This document shows positions 26,248 through 34,311 of a stretch of 64,000 nucleotides of DNA, piece by piece (positions within the stretch are counted from its first letter, which is position 1; every line of letters begins with the position of its first letter). Made by a program: the position numbers and the translations under genes. The stretch comes from Myxococcota bacterium. GTDB lineage: Bacteria > Myxococcota_A > UBA9160 > UBA6930. The notes beneath the pieces were generated by a model that saw only the letters and a list, made by a program, of their open reading frames with translations, made no database searches and was not told the DNA's origin. The stretch spans positions 99,693 through 163,692 of the forward strand of contig JANQFK010000023.1 in assembly GCA_028277885.1 (NCBI GenBank), in the 5' to 3' direction.

Positions 26248-27132
26248 CTAGGGCGCGAGCAGCGGACCCAGCGGATCGAAGCCGCCGCCGAAGGCGGGGT
26301 GCAGGTACGGCAGCGCCAGCAGGATCACCACCAGGGCCGCGCAGGTGGCCAGGTAGAGCGGCGAGCTGCGCCGCCAGCCCGGGCGCAGCGCCCAGGCGGG
26401 CGGCGCCGCGCCCCGCAGCCGCTCCAGGCCCTCACGCACGCGCCGCCACACCGTCAGGAAGGGCAGGGTCGCGAGCATCCACAGCGCGGCGGGCACGTGG
26501 CCCACGAAGCAGCCCACCAGCAGCGTCACCATGCGCTCGCCCCGTCCCCAGTAGCCGCCCATGCGCACGCCCGGGGCCAGCGTCTCGCCACGCGCCTTCA
26601 CGTAGCTCACCAGCGACGCGGCGGCGATCGCGAGGCAGGCGAGGGCCACGTAGCTGGGGTTGCCCATCGCGGCGAAGTGGACTCCGCAGCCGGCGTAGAA
26701 GGCGACGTCGCCGAAGCGGTCGAGGGTCGAGTCGAGGAGGGCGCCCTCGGGCGTCGCGCCCGCTCCGGCCCGGGCGATGTCGCCGTCGAGCAGGTCCGCC
26801 AGGCAGGCCAGGCCGAGCAAGAGGAACGCGACGAAGGGCCACCAGCTCGACGGCCGGTCCCCGCCGAAGATCGGGAGCGTGTGGCTCGCGCCCACGGCCA
26901 GGCAGGCCGCGCAGGCCACGGAGAGGCCCAGGCCCGCCCAGGAGACCATGTCCGGGGTGACGCCCAGGCGGACCAGTGCGGGGACCAGCGCACCGAACCG
27001 GCGCCCCCGGCTCGCGACCTCGGCGTCGGTGCTCGCGGTGTCCGAGCGGTCGGACCCGTCGGAGCCTTCGCCGGCTTCGGGGGCGGAGCGTTCGGCGTCC
27101 GACGCAGCGGCGCCGGGGCGTGCGGGTTCCAC
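26248..27132 (-). CDS. CDP-alcohol phosphatidyltransferase
   Basis: A 294-residue membrane enzyme of phospholipid synthesis. The catalytic CDP-OH-P motif DG-x2-AR-x8-G-x3-D-x3-D is complete in DGDIARAGAGATPEGALLDSTLD. Around it are hydrophobic helices (WPFVAFLLLGLACLADLL; FYAGCGVHFAAM; YVALACLAIAAASLVSYV; YLATCAALVVILLALPYL). It condenses a CDP-diacylglycerol or CDP-alcohol with an alcohol or phosphoalcohol; the acceptor is not predictable. The start is uncertain: GTG 27132 is chosen because the gene is divergent from the methyltransferase that begins at 27236. Confidence 0.82.
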   Translation of the reverse strand: MEPARPGAAASDAERSAPEAGEGSDGSDRSDTASTDAEVASRGRRFGALVPALVRLGVTPDMVSWAGLGLSVACAACLAVGASHTLPIFGGDRPSSWWPFVAFLLLGLACLADLLDGDIARAGAGATPEGALLDSTLDRFGDVAFYAGCGVHFAAMGNPSYVALACLAIAAASLVSYVKARGETLAPGVRMGGYWGRGERMVTLLVGCFVGHVPAALWMLATLPFLTVWRRVREGLERLRGAAPPAWALRPGWRRSSPLYLATCAALVVILLALPYLHPAFGGGFDPLGPLLAP

Positions 27133-27235
27133 GGGCGCGCAGCCTACCGAACCGGCGCTGCCGCCGGAAGCGGCCTTTCCCCGGCGCTCGATCCCCGCTA
27201 CCACCCTCGCTCGGGAGCCAGCCGGAGGGGGACGA

Positions 27236-28114
27236 GTGGGCGGTCGACGCGCGCGCAAGAAGCAGAAGGAGCAGAAGCAGCGGGCCCGGCGGGCGGCGCG
27301 CAAGAAGGCCGCGTCGCCCCGGCGCCTCGGCGCCGCGAGCGCCGACAAGTACGAGCTCTACCAGCGCGCCGTGCAGTCGCCCGAGGACGACGTGGTGTTC
27401 CTCGAGGAGGTCTCCCAGCGCCTCCGGGGCCGGCCGGCGACCCACCTGCGCGAGGACTTCTGCGGCACGGCGCTGCTCGCCTCGCACTGGCTGCGCCGCA
27501 ACCCGGACTACAGCGCCGAGGGCTTCGACATCGACCCCGAGCCCATCGCCTGGGGCCTCGAGAGGAACTTCGAGCCCTTCGACGGCCTGGCCGCGCGCAT
27601 GGGCTTCCACGAGGAGGACGTGCGCAAGCCGAGCCGTCGGCGCCCGGACCTGCGCGTCGCGTTCAACTTCTCCTACTGCTGCTTCAAGAGCCGCGACGAG
27701 CTGGTGGGCTACTTCCGGGCGGTGCACGAGGATCTCGCCGAGGGCGGCGTCTTCCTTCTCGACATCCACGGCGGGCCCGAGTGCCAGGAGGAGATGGAGG
27801 AGGAGCGCGACGTGGGCGGCGGCGTGACCTACGTCTGGGAGCAGGAGGAGTTCTGGCCCGGCACCCACGAGACGCGCTGCCACATCACCTTCGAGTTCCG
27901 CGACCGCAGCAAGCTCCAGCGCGTCTTCAGCTACGACTGGCGGCTGTGGACCGTGCCCGAGCTGCGCGACGCCCTGCTCGAGGCCGGCTTCTCGAAGGTG
28001 ATGCCCTGGTGGGAGGGCGAGGACGACGACGGCGAGGGCAACGGCGAGTTCGAGCCGGACCCGCGCGGCGACAACTGCCTCTCCTGGATCGCCTACGTGG
28101 TGGCCGAGCGCTGA
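27236..28114 (+). CDS. Class I SAM-dependent methyltransferase
   Basis: A 292-residue cytoplasmic enzyme. The first 35 residues are extremely Lys/Arg-rich (RRARKKQKEQKQRARRAARKK), perhaps for RNA or membrane contact. The methyltransferase core has THLREDFCGTALLASHW (motif I), GFDIDPEPIAWG, VAFNFSYCCFKSRDEL and GGVFLLDIHGG. The GTG start has GGAGGGG upstream. The substrate is unknown. The aldehyde dehydrogenase gene follows after 18 nt and is likely co-transcribed. Confidence 0.78.
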   Translation: MGGRRARKKQKEQKQRARRAARKKAASPRRLGAASADKYELYQRAVQSPEDDVVFLEEVSQRLRGRPATHLREDFCGTALLASHWLRRNPDYSAEGFDIDPEPIAWGLERNFEPFDGLAARMGFHEEDVRKPSRRRPDLRVAFNFSYCCFKSRDELVGYFRAVHEDLAEGGVFLLDIHGGPECQEEMEEERDVGGGVTYVWEQEEFWPGTHETRCHITFEFRDRSKLQRVFSYDWRLWTVPELRDALLEAGFSKVMPWWEGEDDDGEGNGEFEPDPRGDNCLSWIAYVVAER

Positions 28115-28132
28115 GCCGCGCGGGGCGCCGGC

Positions 28133-29527
28133 GTGACCCAGAGCCTGCGCACGCTCTCCCCCGTGGACGGCCGCGTGGTGGCCGAGCGGCCCCTCGCCGA
28201 CGCCGCCGCCATCGCCGGCGTGCTCGAGCGCTCGCGCCGGGCCGCCCGGGACTGGCGCCGCACGCCGATCGCCGAGCGCGTCGCCCGCATCGGCGGCTTC
28301 GTGGAGGCCTTCGTGGCCCGCCGCGACGCCATCGCCGAGGAGCTCACCTGGCAGATGGGGCGCCCCATCGCCCACAGCCCCGGCGAGGTGGGCGGCCTCG
28401 AGGAGCGCGCCCGGGCCATGGCGGAGCTCGCCCCCGGGGCCCTCGCCGACGTGCGGCCGCCGCCGCGCCCCGGCTTCGAGCGCTTCGTCCGCCGCGAGCC
28501 CCTCGGCGTGGTGCTCACCATCGCGCCCTGGAACTACCCCTTCCTGACGGCGGTGAACTCCGTGGTGCCCGCCATCCTGGCGGGCAACGCGGTGATCCTG
28601 CGCCACTCCGCCCAGACGCCGCTGTGCGCCGAGCGCTTCGCCGAGGCCTTCGCGGTCGCGGACCTGCCCGAGGGCGTCTTCCAGGTGCTCCACTGCGGCC
28701 ACGCCGAGGCGCTGCGCCTCGTCGCGACCCCGGGCATCGACTACGTGGCCTTCACGGGCTCCGTCGCGGCGGGGCGCGCCGTCCAGGAGGCCGCGGCGAC
28801 GCGCTTCATCGGCGTCGGGCTGGAGCTCGGCGGCAAGGACCCGGCCTACGTGCGGGCCGACGCCGACCTCGACGCCGCCGTGGCCGGCCTGGTGGACGGC
28901 GCCTTCTTCAACGCCGGCCAGTCCTGCTGCGGCATCGAGCGCATCTACGTGGACGCCGCGCTCCACGACCGCTTCGTCGAGGCCTTCCGCGCCGGCGTGG
29001 CTGCCTACCGCCTGGGGGATCCGCTGGATCCCGAGACCACCCTGGGACCGGTGGTGCGCGCCTCGGCGGCGGAGCACGTGCGCGGCCAGATCGCCGATGC
29101 GGTGGCGGCCGGGGCCCGGGCGCTGCTTTCGCCCACGGACTTCCCCGCCGACGTGCCGGGCACGCCCTACCTCGCGCCCCAGGTGCTGGTGGACGTGGAC
29201 CATGGCATGCGGGTCATGACCGAGGAGAGCTTCGGCCCCGTGGTGGGCATCCAGCGCGTCCGCGGAGACGACGAGGCCGTGGCGCGCATGAACGACAGCG
29301 ACTACGGGCTCACGGCCTCGATCTGGAGCCGGGACCTCGACGTCGCCCAGGCCCTCGGCGAGCGCGTCGAGACCGGGACCTGGTTCCTGAACCGCTGCGA
29401 CTACCTGGACCCGCACCTCGCCTGGACCGGGGTGAAGGACTCGGGGCGGGGCTGCACGCTCTCGCGCCTCGGCTACGAGGTGCTCACGCGGCCCAAGTCC
29501 TTCCATCTCCGGCACGCCGGAGGCTGA
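28133..29527 (+). CDS. NAD(P)-dependent aldehyde dehydrogenase
   Basis: A 464-residue aldehyde dehydrogenase. It has the cofactor motif TIAPWNYPFLTAVNSV, the Glu of GVGLELGGKDPAYV and catalytic Cys265 in NAGQSCCG, the next residue being a second Cys. Late motifs EESFGPVVGIQ and WFLNRCDYLDPHLAWTG are present. It differs from the enzyme at 8.9-10.3 kb and is closer to general NAD-dependent fatty or aromatic aldehyde dehydrogenases. The substrate is unknown. It is nearly tail-to-tail (1 nt apart) with the CoA-transferase gene on the other strand. Confidence 0.85.
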   Translation: MTQSLRTLSPVDGRVVAERPLADAAAIAGVLERSRRAARDWRRTPIAERVARIGGFVEAFVARRDAIAEELTWQMGRPIAHSPGEVGGLEERARAMAELAPGALADVRPPPRPGFERFVRREPLGVVLTIAPWNYPFLTAVNSVVPAILAGNAVILRHSAQTPLCAERFAEAFAVADLPEGVFQVLHCGHAEALRLVATPGIDYVAFTGSVAAGRAVQEAAATRFIGVGLELGGKDPAYVRADADLDAAVAGLVDGAFFNAGQSCCGIERIYVDAALHDRFVEAFRAGVAAYRLGDPLDPETTLGPVVRASAAEHVRGQIADAVAAGARALLSPTDFPADVPGTPYLAPQVLVDVDHGMRVMTEESFGPVVGIQRVRGDDEAVARMNDSDYGLTASIWSRDLDVAQALGERVETGTWFLNRCDYLDPHLAWTGVKDSGRGCTLSRLGYEVLTRPKSFHLRHAGG

Positions 29528-29528
29528 G

Positions 29529-30713
29529 TCACGCCACCGCGCCCTCGGCGCGCAGGGCGGCGATCTGCGCCGCGTCGAAGCCCGCCTCGGCCAGCACCTC
29601 GTCGGTGTGCTCGCCGAGGGCGGGCGCCGGGCGCCGGATCTCCGCCGGCGTGGCGTCGAAGCGCGCGGCCGGCCGCGCCTCGCGCAGCGGACCCACGTGG
29701 GGGTGCTCGCTCTCCACCACGATCCCGTTGGCCACCACCTGGGGATGGGAGGCGAGCTCGCGGCGCCGCAGCACGGGCGCGCAGGGCACGTGCTCCGCCT
29801 CGAAGCGCGCGAGCCAGTCGGCGGAGCGGCCGTCGCACAGCACCTCGGCGAGCAGGGCGAAGCGCTCGTCCGCGTGGGCGACGCGCGCCGCGGGCGTGGC
29901 GAAGCGCGGGTCGTCGATCCACTCCGGGTGGCCCGCCGCCCGGGCGAGCCCGCGCCACTCCGCGTCGCTCACCGCGCCCACGGTGACGAAGCCGTCGGCG
30001 GTCTCGAACACCAGGTCCTGGGCGAGGCGCGGGCGCGCGGGACCGCGCTCCTCGCTCACGAAGGTGTGGGCCGCCATGCCCTCGGGCCACAGGAAGGCCA
30101 CCATGGCGTCGAGCATGGAGAGCCGGACGTGCTGGCCCTCGCCCGTGCGCTCCCGGGCCAGCAGCGCCGCCGTGATGGCCTGGGCGGCGGTCAGGGCGGT
30201 GACCTTGTCCGGCACGATCAGGCGCACCATGCGCGGCCGGCCGGACTCGCGGTCGGCCTGGACGTCGGCGAGGCCCGAGAGCGCCTGGATGAGCGGGTCG
30301 TAGACGCGCTTGCCCGCGTAGGGGCCGCTCTCGCCGAAGCCGCTGATGGACACGTAGACGAGCTCCGGGCGCAGGCGGCGCAGCGCCGCCTCCCCCAGGC
30401 CCAGGCGCTCGGCGGTGCCCGGGCGGAAGTTCTGCACGAACACGTCGGCGCGGGCCACCAGGCGCTCGAGGGCGTCGCGCCCGGCCGGCTTCTTGAGGTC
30501 GATCACCACCGAGCGCTTGCTGCGGTTGCTGGTGGCGAAGGTCGGCGTGAGCCCGCCACGCGTGGCCCCGAGCCGGCGCACCAGGTCGCCCGTGCCGGGC
30601 GGCTCCACCTTGACGACGTCGGCGCCCTGGTCGCCCAGCAGCATCGTGGCCACGGGCCCCGAGATCATCGTCGTGAGGTCGAGGACGCGGATGCCCTCGA
30701 GCGGTCCCGCCAT
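29529..30713 (-). CDS. CaiB/BaiF (class III) CoA transferase
   Basis: A 394-residue enzyme that moves CoA between carboxylic acids. It shows the class III start PLEGIRVLDLTTMISGPVATMLLGDQGADVVKVEPPGTGD, the SNRSKRSVVIDLK segment, and catalytic Asp169 in VPDKVTALTAAQAI, the position of the covalent-anhydride Asp of formyl-CoA transferase. The length is normal. The ATG has GGAGG 7 nt upstream. Substrates are not predictable. Copy C of the twin-hairpin repeat lies between this gene and the upstream FliD-like gene. Confidence 0.87.
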   Translation of the reverse strand: MAGPLEGIRVLDLTTMISGPVATMLLGDQGADVVKVEPPGTGDLVRRLGATRGGLTPTFATSNRSKRSVVIDLKKPAGRDALERLVARADVFVQNFRPGTAERLGLGEAALRRLRPELVYVSISGFGESGPYAGKRVYDPLIQALSGLADVQADRESGRPRMVRLIVPDKVTALTAAQAITAALLARERTGEGQHVRLSMLDAMVAFLWPEGMAAHTFVSEERGPARPRLAQDLVFETADGFVTVGAVSDAEWRGLARAAGHPEWIDDPRFATPAARVAHADERFALLAEVLCDGRSADWLARFEAEHVPCAPVLRRRELASHPQVVANGIVVESEHPHVGPLREARPAARFDATPAEIRRPAPALGEHTDEVLAEAGFDAAQIAALRAEGAVA

Positions 30714-30786
30714 GACGTCGCCTCCGAGGGGCGAGCATGCCCCGCCCGTCGGGCGGGGGGAAGGGGCGGGGCGGGGAGGGGACCTG

Positions 30787-30844
30787 GCAGGCCGACCCAC
30801 GGCTTCCGCCCCGAAGCGAGCCGGAGGGCTCGCTCGGCTAGGCG
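30787..30844. repeat. Dispersed twin-hairpin repeat, copy C (partly eroded)
   Basis: It retains GGCCGACCC, the CGGCTTCCGCC linker and the second stem GCGAGCC/GGCTCGC (30816-30833). About 10 bp of the first stem, present in copies A and B, is missing. It sits between two minus-strand genes and supplies the TAG stop of the FliD-like gene. Confidence 0.65.
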
Positions 30845-31641
30845 CTCGGATCCGCGGTGGGCGCCGGACCCTGGCTGAGCGCCGAGACCACGCCCTCGAG
30901 GAGTCCGGCCCGCGCCTCGAGGCGTCCCTGCTCGGTCGAGAGGGAGGCGAGGAAGCCGCGCAGGTTCGCGCCGCCGTCGGCCGGCTCCGCCGCCGCGGGC
31001 TCGAGGGCGCCGGCCGCGAGGGCGCCGAGACCGTCGCGGCCGTTCAGGAGCTCGCGCACCCCGCCCGCGTCGGCAGCCACGGCGCGCTGGAGCGCGTCGG
31101 CGTCCAGCCGCAGCTCGCCGCTCTCGTCGAGCGCCACCCCGATCCCGGCCAGGCCCGCCTCGCCCTCCCGGCGGGCCTCCACCAGGCCCGTGGCGAGCTC
31201 GTCGAGGGCGCTCAGCACCCGCTTCACGCGGACGTCGTTGCCGATCAGCCCGTAGTCGTCGCCGACGTCGAGGTGGGAGTCGTCGGCGAAGCGCCGCAGC
31301 TCGTTGTAGGCGGCGGCGAACTCGCTCACCCGCGCCGTCAGGTCGTCGCCGAGGACGTCCTGCCGGGTCTCGATGCGGGACTCCGCCCGGGCGTCGGCCC
31401 GGCCCTCGCCGGCCTCGGACAGCGCGCGCGCGGCGCTCTCCAGCCGCTGGGCCCGGGCCTCCAGCTGGCGGCGCCGGTCCTGGCGCTCCGGGATCTCGTG
31501 GAGCGGCGGCGGTCGGCGCTGCCGGAAGGCGCGCTGCACCGAGCCGAAGGTCTCCACGAAGCCCGGTCCCGTCGCCGCGCCCGTCGTGGACGGGGCGGTC
31601 GGGCGGAGCGTCGCGCTGGGAGCTGCGTCGGTGATGCGCAT
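30838..31641 (-). CDS. Orphan protein with a FliD C-terminal-like domain
   Basis: A 267-residue protein. The core (about 105-205) matches the C-terminal domain of the flagellar cap protein FliD: VSEFAAAYNELRRFADDSHL, a GLIGNDVRVKRVLSALDELATGL segment, GIGVALDESGELRLDADALQRAVAADAGGVRELL. The last helix (LEARAGLLEGVVSAL) also fits. It lacks the long D1-D3 region of true FliD (usually 450 residues or more) and no flagellar gene is nearby. The ATG at 31641 has GAGGA upstream. It may be a degenerate or repurposed cap protein. The CoA-transferase follows on the same strand. Confidence 0.55.
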   Translation of the reverse strand: MRITDAAPSATLRPTAPSTTGAATGPGFVETFGSVQRAFRQRRPPPLHEIPERQDRRRQLEARAQRLESAARALSEAGEGRADARAESRIETRQDVLGDDLTARVSEFAAAYNELRRFADDSHLDVGDDYGLIGNDVRVKRVLSALDELATGLVEARREGEAGLAGIGVALDESGELRLDADALQRAVAADAGGVRELLNGRDGLGALAAGALEPAAAEPADGGANLRGFLASLSTEQGRLEARAGLLEGVVSALSQGPAPTADPSA

Positions 31642-31696
31642 CCACGCATCCTCGCGCTCCGGAGGCACGCCCCTCCCGAGGCCACCGGCATCTCGT

Positions 31697-31718
31697 CCGG
31701 TTCGCCATCTCGAACCGG
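31697..31718. promoter_or_regulatory. Inverted repeat in the FliD-like/USP divergent region
   Basis: A perfect inverted repeat CCGGTTCG-CCATCT-CGAACCGG lies 56 bp upstream of the FliD-like start and 163 bp upstream of the stress-protein start. It could be an operator for a dimeric regulator; no promoter consensus was assigned next to it. Confidence 0.35.
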
Positions 31719-31880
31719 TTCCGTCTGCCTCATCGGAAGGTGGGGGTTCCAGCTGAAGCGAAAAACTCCCGCCGGGCTGGAGCGCCCGCGCTTCGGGCCC
31801 TTGGCCAGGGGACTTGCCGGTCCGGTGCGTTCCATGCGAGTCTCCGCCCGCGCGAGGCCGGACGCGGATGGAGGGGATGC

Positions 31881-32348
31881 ATGTCAGCGAAGTTCGACTA
31901 CAAGGTGATTCTCGTGGGCGTGGACTTCTCGGCGCCGTCGCGCCAGGCCCTGGCCCGCGGCCTCGACCTGGCCGAGCGCTTCGGGGCCCGGCTCGAGGTG
32001 GGCCACGTGGTGCAGAAGCTCAAGCCCTCGCTGCCGTTCTCTCCGCGCAACCGCGCCGCCGTCCAGCGCCTCCAGAAGGAGCTCACCGAGTACGCGCGCG
32101 TGCGGCTCCGGGACTTCGTCCCCCGCTCCGCCAAGGTGATGGTGCATCCGCGGGTGCTGGCCGGCACCCCCGACGCGGCCCTGCTCGCCTACGCGAAGCG
32201 CTGCCGCGCGGACCTGATCGTGCTCGCGAACCGGGGCCACAGCCCCCTCGAGGACCTGCTGATCGGCTCCACCGCGGAGCGCGTGCTGCGCGCCACGGCG
32301 CTCCCGGTGCTGCTGGTCTCGGTGCCGCGCCCGAGCCGGAGGCGTTGA
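31881..32348 (+). CDS. Universal stress protein (UspA family)
   Basis: A 155-residue cytoplasmic USP. It starts with the fold signature KVILVGVDFSAPSRQALARGLDLAERFGARLEVGHV and ends with DLIVLANRGHSPLEDLLIGSTAERVLRATALPVLLV. The usual ATP motif G-x2-G-x9-G(S/T) has Ala for the first Gly (ANRGH), so nucleotide binding may be altered. The ATG at 31881 has GGAGGGG upstream. It is the first plus-strand gene of the stress island and is separate from the three tandem USPs at 35.7-37.1 kb. Confidence 0.88.
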   Translation: MSAKFDYKVILVGVDFSAPSRQALARGLDLAERFGARLEVGHVVQKLKPSLPFSPRNRAAVQRLQKELTEYARVRLRDFVPRSAKVMVHPRVLAGTPDAALLAYAKRCRADLIVLANRGHSPLEDLLIGSTAERVLRATALPVLLVSVPRPSRRR

Positions 32349-32356
32349 GCCCGTCC

Positions 32357-32773
32357 CTAGCGCTGGAGCCCGCGCAGGTACTCCACGATCACCAGCGCCG
32401 TGCCCCGGCGCGCCGCCGCCTTGTGGGCCGAGGGCGGCACGGCGGCCGCGAAGCGCTCGCCCCAGATCGGCATCTCCCGGGACCCGTGGGCGACCACGGG
32501 GTCCCGCCCGTCGATGGTGCGCAGCACCGCGGCCTGGGGGAAGGTGCCGCCGTTGCGGGCGGCGATGCGCGTGAGGTCCGGCGGGCGGGGGTCGAGCAGG
32601 AGGGCCACGGGGCCGCTGCCGTCGGCGGCGCGACCGTGGCAGGAGCCGCAGTAGCGGTGGTAGAGCTCCTCCCCCTGGAACGCGACCCGGCGGGGCTCCT
32701 CGGGCTCCTCGGAGCCGCCGGCTCCCGCGCAGCCGAGGGCCAACACCACGGCGAGACATGCCACCTTCCTCAT
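32357..32773 (-). CDS. Monohaem cytochrome c lipoprotein
   Basis: A 138-residue exported protein. The signal peptide ends VVLALGC, a good lipobox. One c-type haem motif, CGSCH, occurs in ELYHRYCGSCHGRAADGSGPV, with axial Met in REMPIWGERF and a C-terminal helix VIVEYLRGL. It probably shuttles electrons in the periplasm to a terminal oxidase. The ATG at 32773 has GAGGAGGG upstream and a sigma-54 promoter about 60 bp further up, which places it under the same control as ccoN. Confidence 0.88.
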   Translation of the reverse strand: MRKVACLAVVLALGCAGAGGSEEPEEPRRVAFQGEELYHRYCGSCHGRAADGSGPVALLLDPRPPDLTRIAARNGGTFPQAAVLRTIDGRDPVVAHGSREMPIWGERFAAAVPPSAHKAAARRGTALVIVEYLRGLQR

Positions 32774-32830
32774 CCCACGAGCCCTCCTCGGGTCCATCGC
32801 CCCCACCCGGGCCTTTGCACGAGGCATGCT

Positions 32831-32846
32831 TGCACGAGGGGTGCCA
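32831..32846 (-). promoter_or_regulatory. Sigma-54 promoter of the cytochrome c gene
   Basis: Read on the minus strand it is TGGCACCCCTCGTGCA, with GG and GC exactly 10 nt apart. Transcription would begin near 32820, giving a leader of about 47 nt. A 10-bp direct repeat TTGCACGAGG (32815-32824 and 32830-32839 on the plus strand) overlaps it. Confidence 0.75.
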
Positions 32847-32883
32847 ACGGGCTCCGCCCGCGGGGGTGCTTGACCTGCGTGGG

Positions 32884-32897
32884 TCGTGGCGCCACGA
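32884..32897. promoter_or_regulatory. Perfect 14-bp palindrome between the cytochrome c and kinase genes
   Basis: TCGTGGCGCCACGA lies 10 bp before the kinase start codon and about 65-75 bp upstream of the cytochrome transcription start. Its place suits an operator controlling the kinase or an activator site for the divergent cytochrome promoter. Confidence 0.4.
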
Positions 32898-32907
32898 TCC
32901 GAGACCG

Positions 32908-34170
32908 ATGAGTGAACGCGAAAGCCGGGCCGCGGCCCTCGCCTTCTTCGAGTACGGCGAGCACGAGCGGAGCCGGCTTCGGAAGCTCGAGCCGATCCTC
33001 GAGAAGCACGCCGACACGCTGGTCGCGGCCTTCTACCGCCACCTGCTCTCCTTCCCCGAGACCCAGGCCCTGCTGCGCGACCCGGGGGTGAAGGAGCGGC
33101 TGCTCCAGAAGCAGCGCGCGTACCTGCTGAGCCTCGCCGGGCCGGAGATCGACGAGGCGTTCCTGGAGGAGCGCCGTCGGATCGGCGAGGTGCACGAGCG
33201 CATCGGCCTGGAGCCGCGCTGGTACCTCGGCGCCTACGCGCTCTACCTCTCCCTCATCACGCCGCTCGTCTGCGAGCACGTGGGGGCCGACGTCGAGGAG
33301 GCGGAGCAGACGGTGATCGCGCTCAACAAGCTGCTGCTGTTCGACGCCCAGGTGGCGATGCAGACCTACATCGAGCAGCGCGAGCGCCACCTCGAGTACC
33401 TGAACCGCGAGCTGGCCGAGGCGGGGCGCGCGCTGGCCCACGACCTGGAGACCCAGGGAGGCGAGCTGCGACGCGTGTCGGAGCGGGCGCGGGCCGCCGA
33501 GCGGCTGGCCTCCATCGGCACCCTCGTGGCGGGGCTCGCCCACGAGATCGGCACGCCCATGGGGGTGATCCAGGGCCACGCCAAGCTGCTCGAGTCGGCG
33601 GTGAGAGACGACGACGGTCGCTGGCGCCTCAAGACGATCCAGGAGCAGATCGCCCGCATCTCGCGCATCATCGAGAGCCTGCTCAACATGGCGCGACCGC
33701 GCCGCGAGCGGCGCATCCCGGTGGATCTGGAGGCGGTGCTGGACGGCACCCTGGCCTTTCTGAGCGAGAAGCTCGAGCGGCGCGGCATCCGGGTGGTGCG
33801 CGAGTACGCGTCCTCGGAGAGCGTGCTCGGCGACCCGGAGCGCCTGCAGCAGCTGTTCCTGAACCTGTTCATGAACGCCGCGGACGCGATGCCCGAGGGC
33901 GGCGAGCTCCGGGTGCGCCTGCAGCCCGACGAGAGCGGGGAGCTCGAGGTCCGGGTGGCGGACACCGGGAGCGGGATCGCGCCCTCCGAGGTGGCGAGCA
34001 TCTTCGACCCCTTCGTCACCTCCAAGCCGGCCGGCGAGGGGAGCGGCCTGGGCCTCGCCGTGGCCCAGGGGATCGTGTCGGACCATGGTGGCGAGATCGA
34101 CGTCGAGTCCCGGGAGGGGGTCGGGACCGAGTTCCGGATCCTCCTCCCGCCGGTGCCGAAGGGCGCCTAG
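32908..34170 (+). CDS. Globin-coupled sensor histidine kinase
   Basis: A 420-residue soluble kinase. Residues about 10-165 form a protoglobin domain: FYRHLLSFPETQALL, QRAYLLSLAGPEIDEAF, then RRIGEVHERIGLEPRWYLGAYALYLS, with His96 as the likely proximal haem ligand. A coiled linker (about 165-200) leads to the kinase core: phospho-His212 in GTLVAGLAHEIGTPMGVIQGH, the N-box NLFMNAADAMPEGG, VADTGSGI and the GEGSGLGLAVAQGI ATP lid. No transmembrane segment is present. The ATG at 32908 is 10 nt past a palindrome. The NtrC-type regulator follows 141 bp downstream, so the pair probably forms an O2/NO-responsive two-component system. Confidence 0.88.
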   Translation: MSERESRAAALAFFEYGEHERSRLRKLEPILEKHADTLVAAFYRHLLSFPETQALLRDPGVKERLLQKQRAYLLSLAGPEIDEAFLEERRRIGEVHERIGLEPRWYLGAYALYLSLITPLVCEHVGADVEEAEQTVIALNKLLLFDAQVAMQTYIEQRERHLEYLNRELAEAGRALAHDLETQGGELRRVSERARAAERLASIGTLVAGLAHEIGTPMGVIQGHAKLLESAVRDDDGRWRLKTIQEQIARISRIIESLLNMARPRRERRIPVDLEAVLDGTLAFLSEKLERRGIRVVREYASSESVLGDPERLQQLFLNLFMNAADAMPEGGELRVRLQPDESGELEVRVADTGSGIAPSEVASIFDPFVTSKPAGEGSGLGLAVAQGIVSDHGGEIDVESREGVGTEFRILLPPVPKGA

Positions 34171-34182
34171 GCGGCCCCCCGC

Positions 34183-34201
34183 CTGGGGCGGGCCTCCCCG
34201 C
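34183..34201. promoter_or_regulatory. Candidate activator-binding inverted repeat upstream of the NtrC-type gene
   Basis: CTGGGG-N7-CCCCGC matches five of the arm positions of the perfect repeat CTGGGG-N7-CCCCAG at 43421-43439. It is centred about 100 bp upstream of the sigma-54-like site at 34284. GC-rich chance matches are possible. Confidence 0.35.
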
Positions 34202-34210
34202 CAATCTGGG

Positions 34211-34239
34211 TCATTTTGCTACAAAGTGTAGAATTATGA
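34211..34239. promoter_or_regulatory. AT-rich 29-bp palindromic operator with overlapping -10-like box
   Basis: An imperfect palindrome (10 of 13 arm positions pair) has the exact core CTACA-AAG-TGTAG (34219-34231) and outer TCAT/ATGA. It is the most AT-rich segment in this region and contains TAGAAT, a possible -10. It lies 73 bp before the activator gene and is likely the main operator/promoter for the regulator-USP operon. Confidence 0.5.
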
Positions 34240-34283
34240 CACGGACCCGGCGCCTCTCCGGGCCTCTGGTGGCCCCTCCGAGC

Positions 34284-34299
34284 TGGCACGGGATCTGCT
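34284..34299 (+). promoter_or_regulatory. Sigma-54 promoter-like site upstream of the NtrC-type gene
   Basis: TGGCACGGGATCTGCT has GG-N10-GC spacing. The predicted start (about 34310) is only 2 nt before the ATG and past the likely ribosome site TGGGGA, so a transcript from here would be almost leaderless. It may be weak, autoregulatory, or a place where sigma-54 polymerase competes with the upstream promoter. Confidence 0.5.
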
Positions 34300-34311
34300 C
34301 CTGGGGACGCC

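Noticed and set aside
31802..31818. TGGCCAGGGGACTTGCC upstream of the first USP gene, similar to a sigma-54 promoter
   Set aside because: GG and GC are 11 nt apart instead of 10 and the -24 element is TGGCCA. Sigma-54 tolerates spacing changes poorly.
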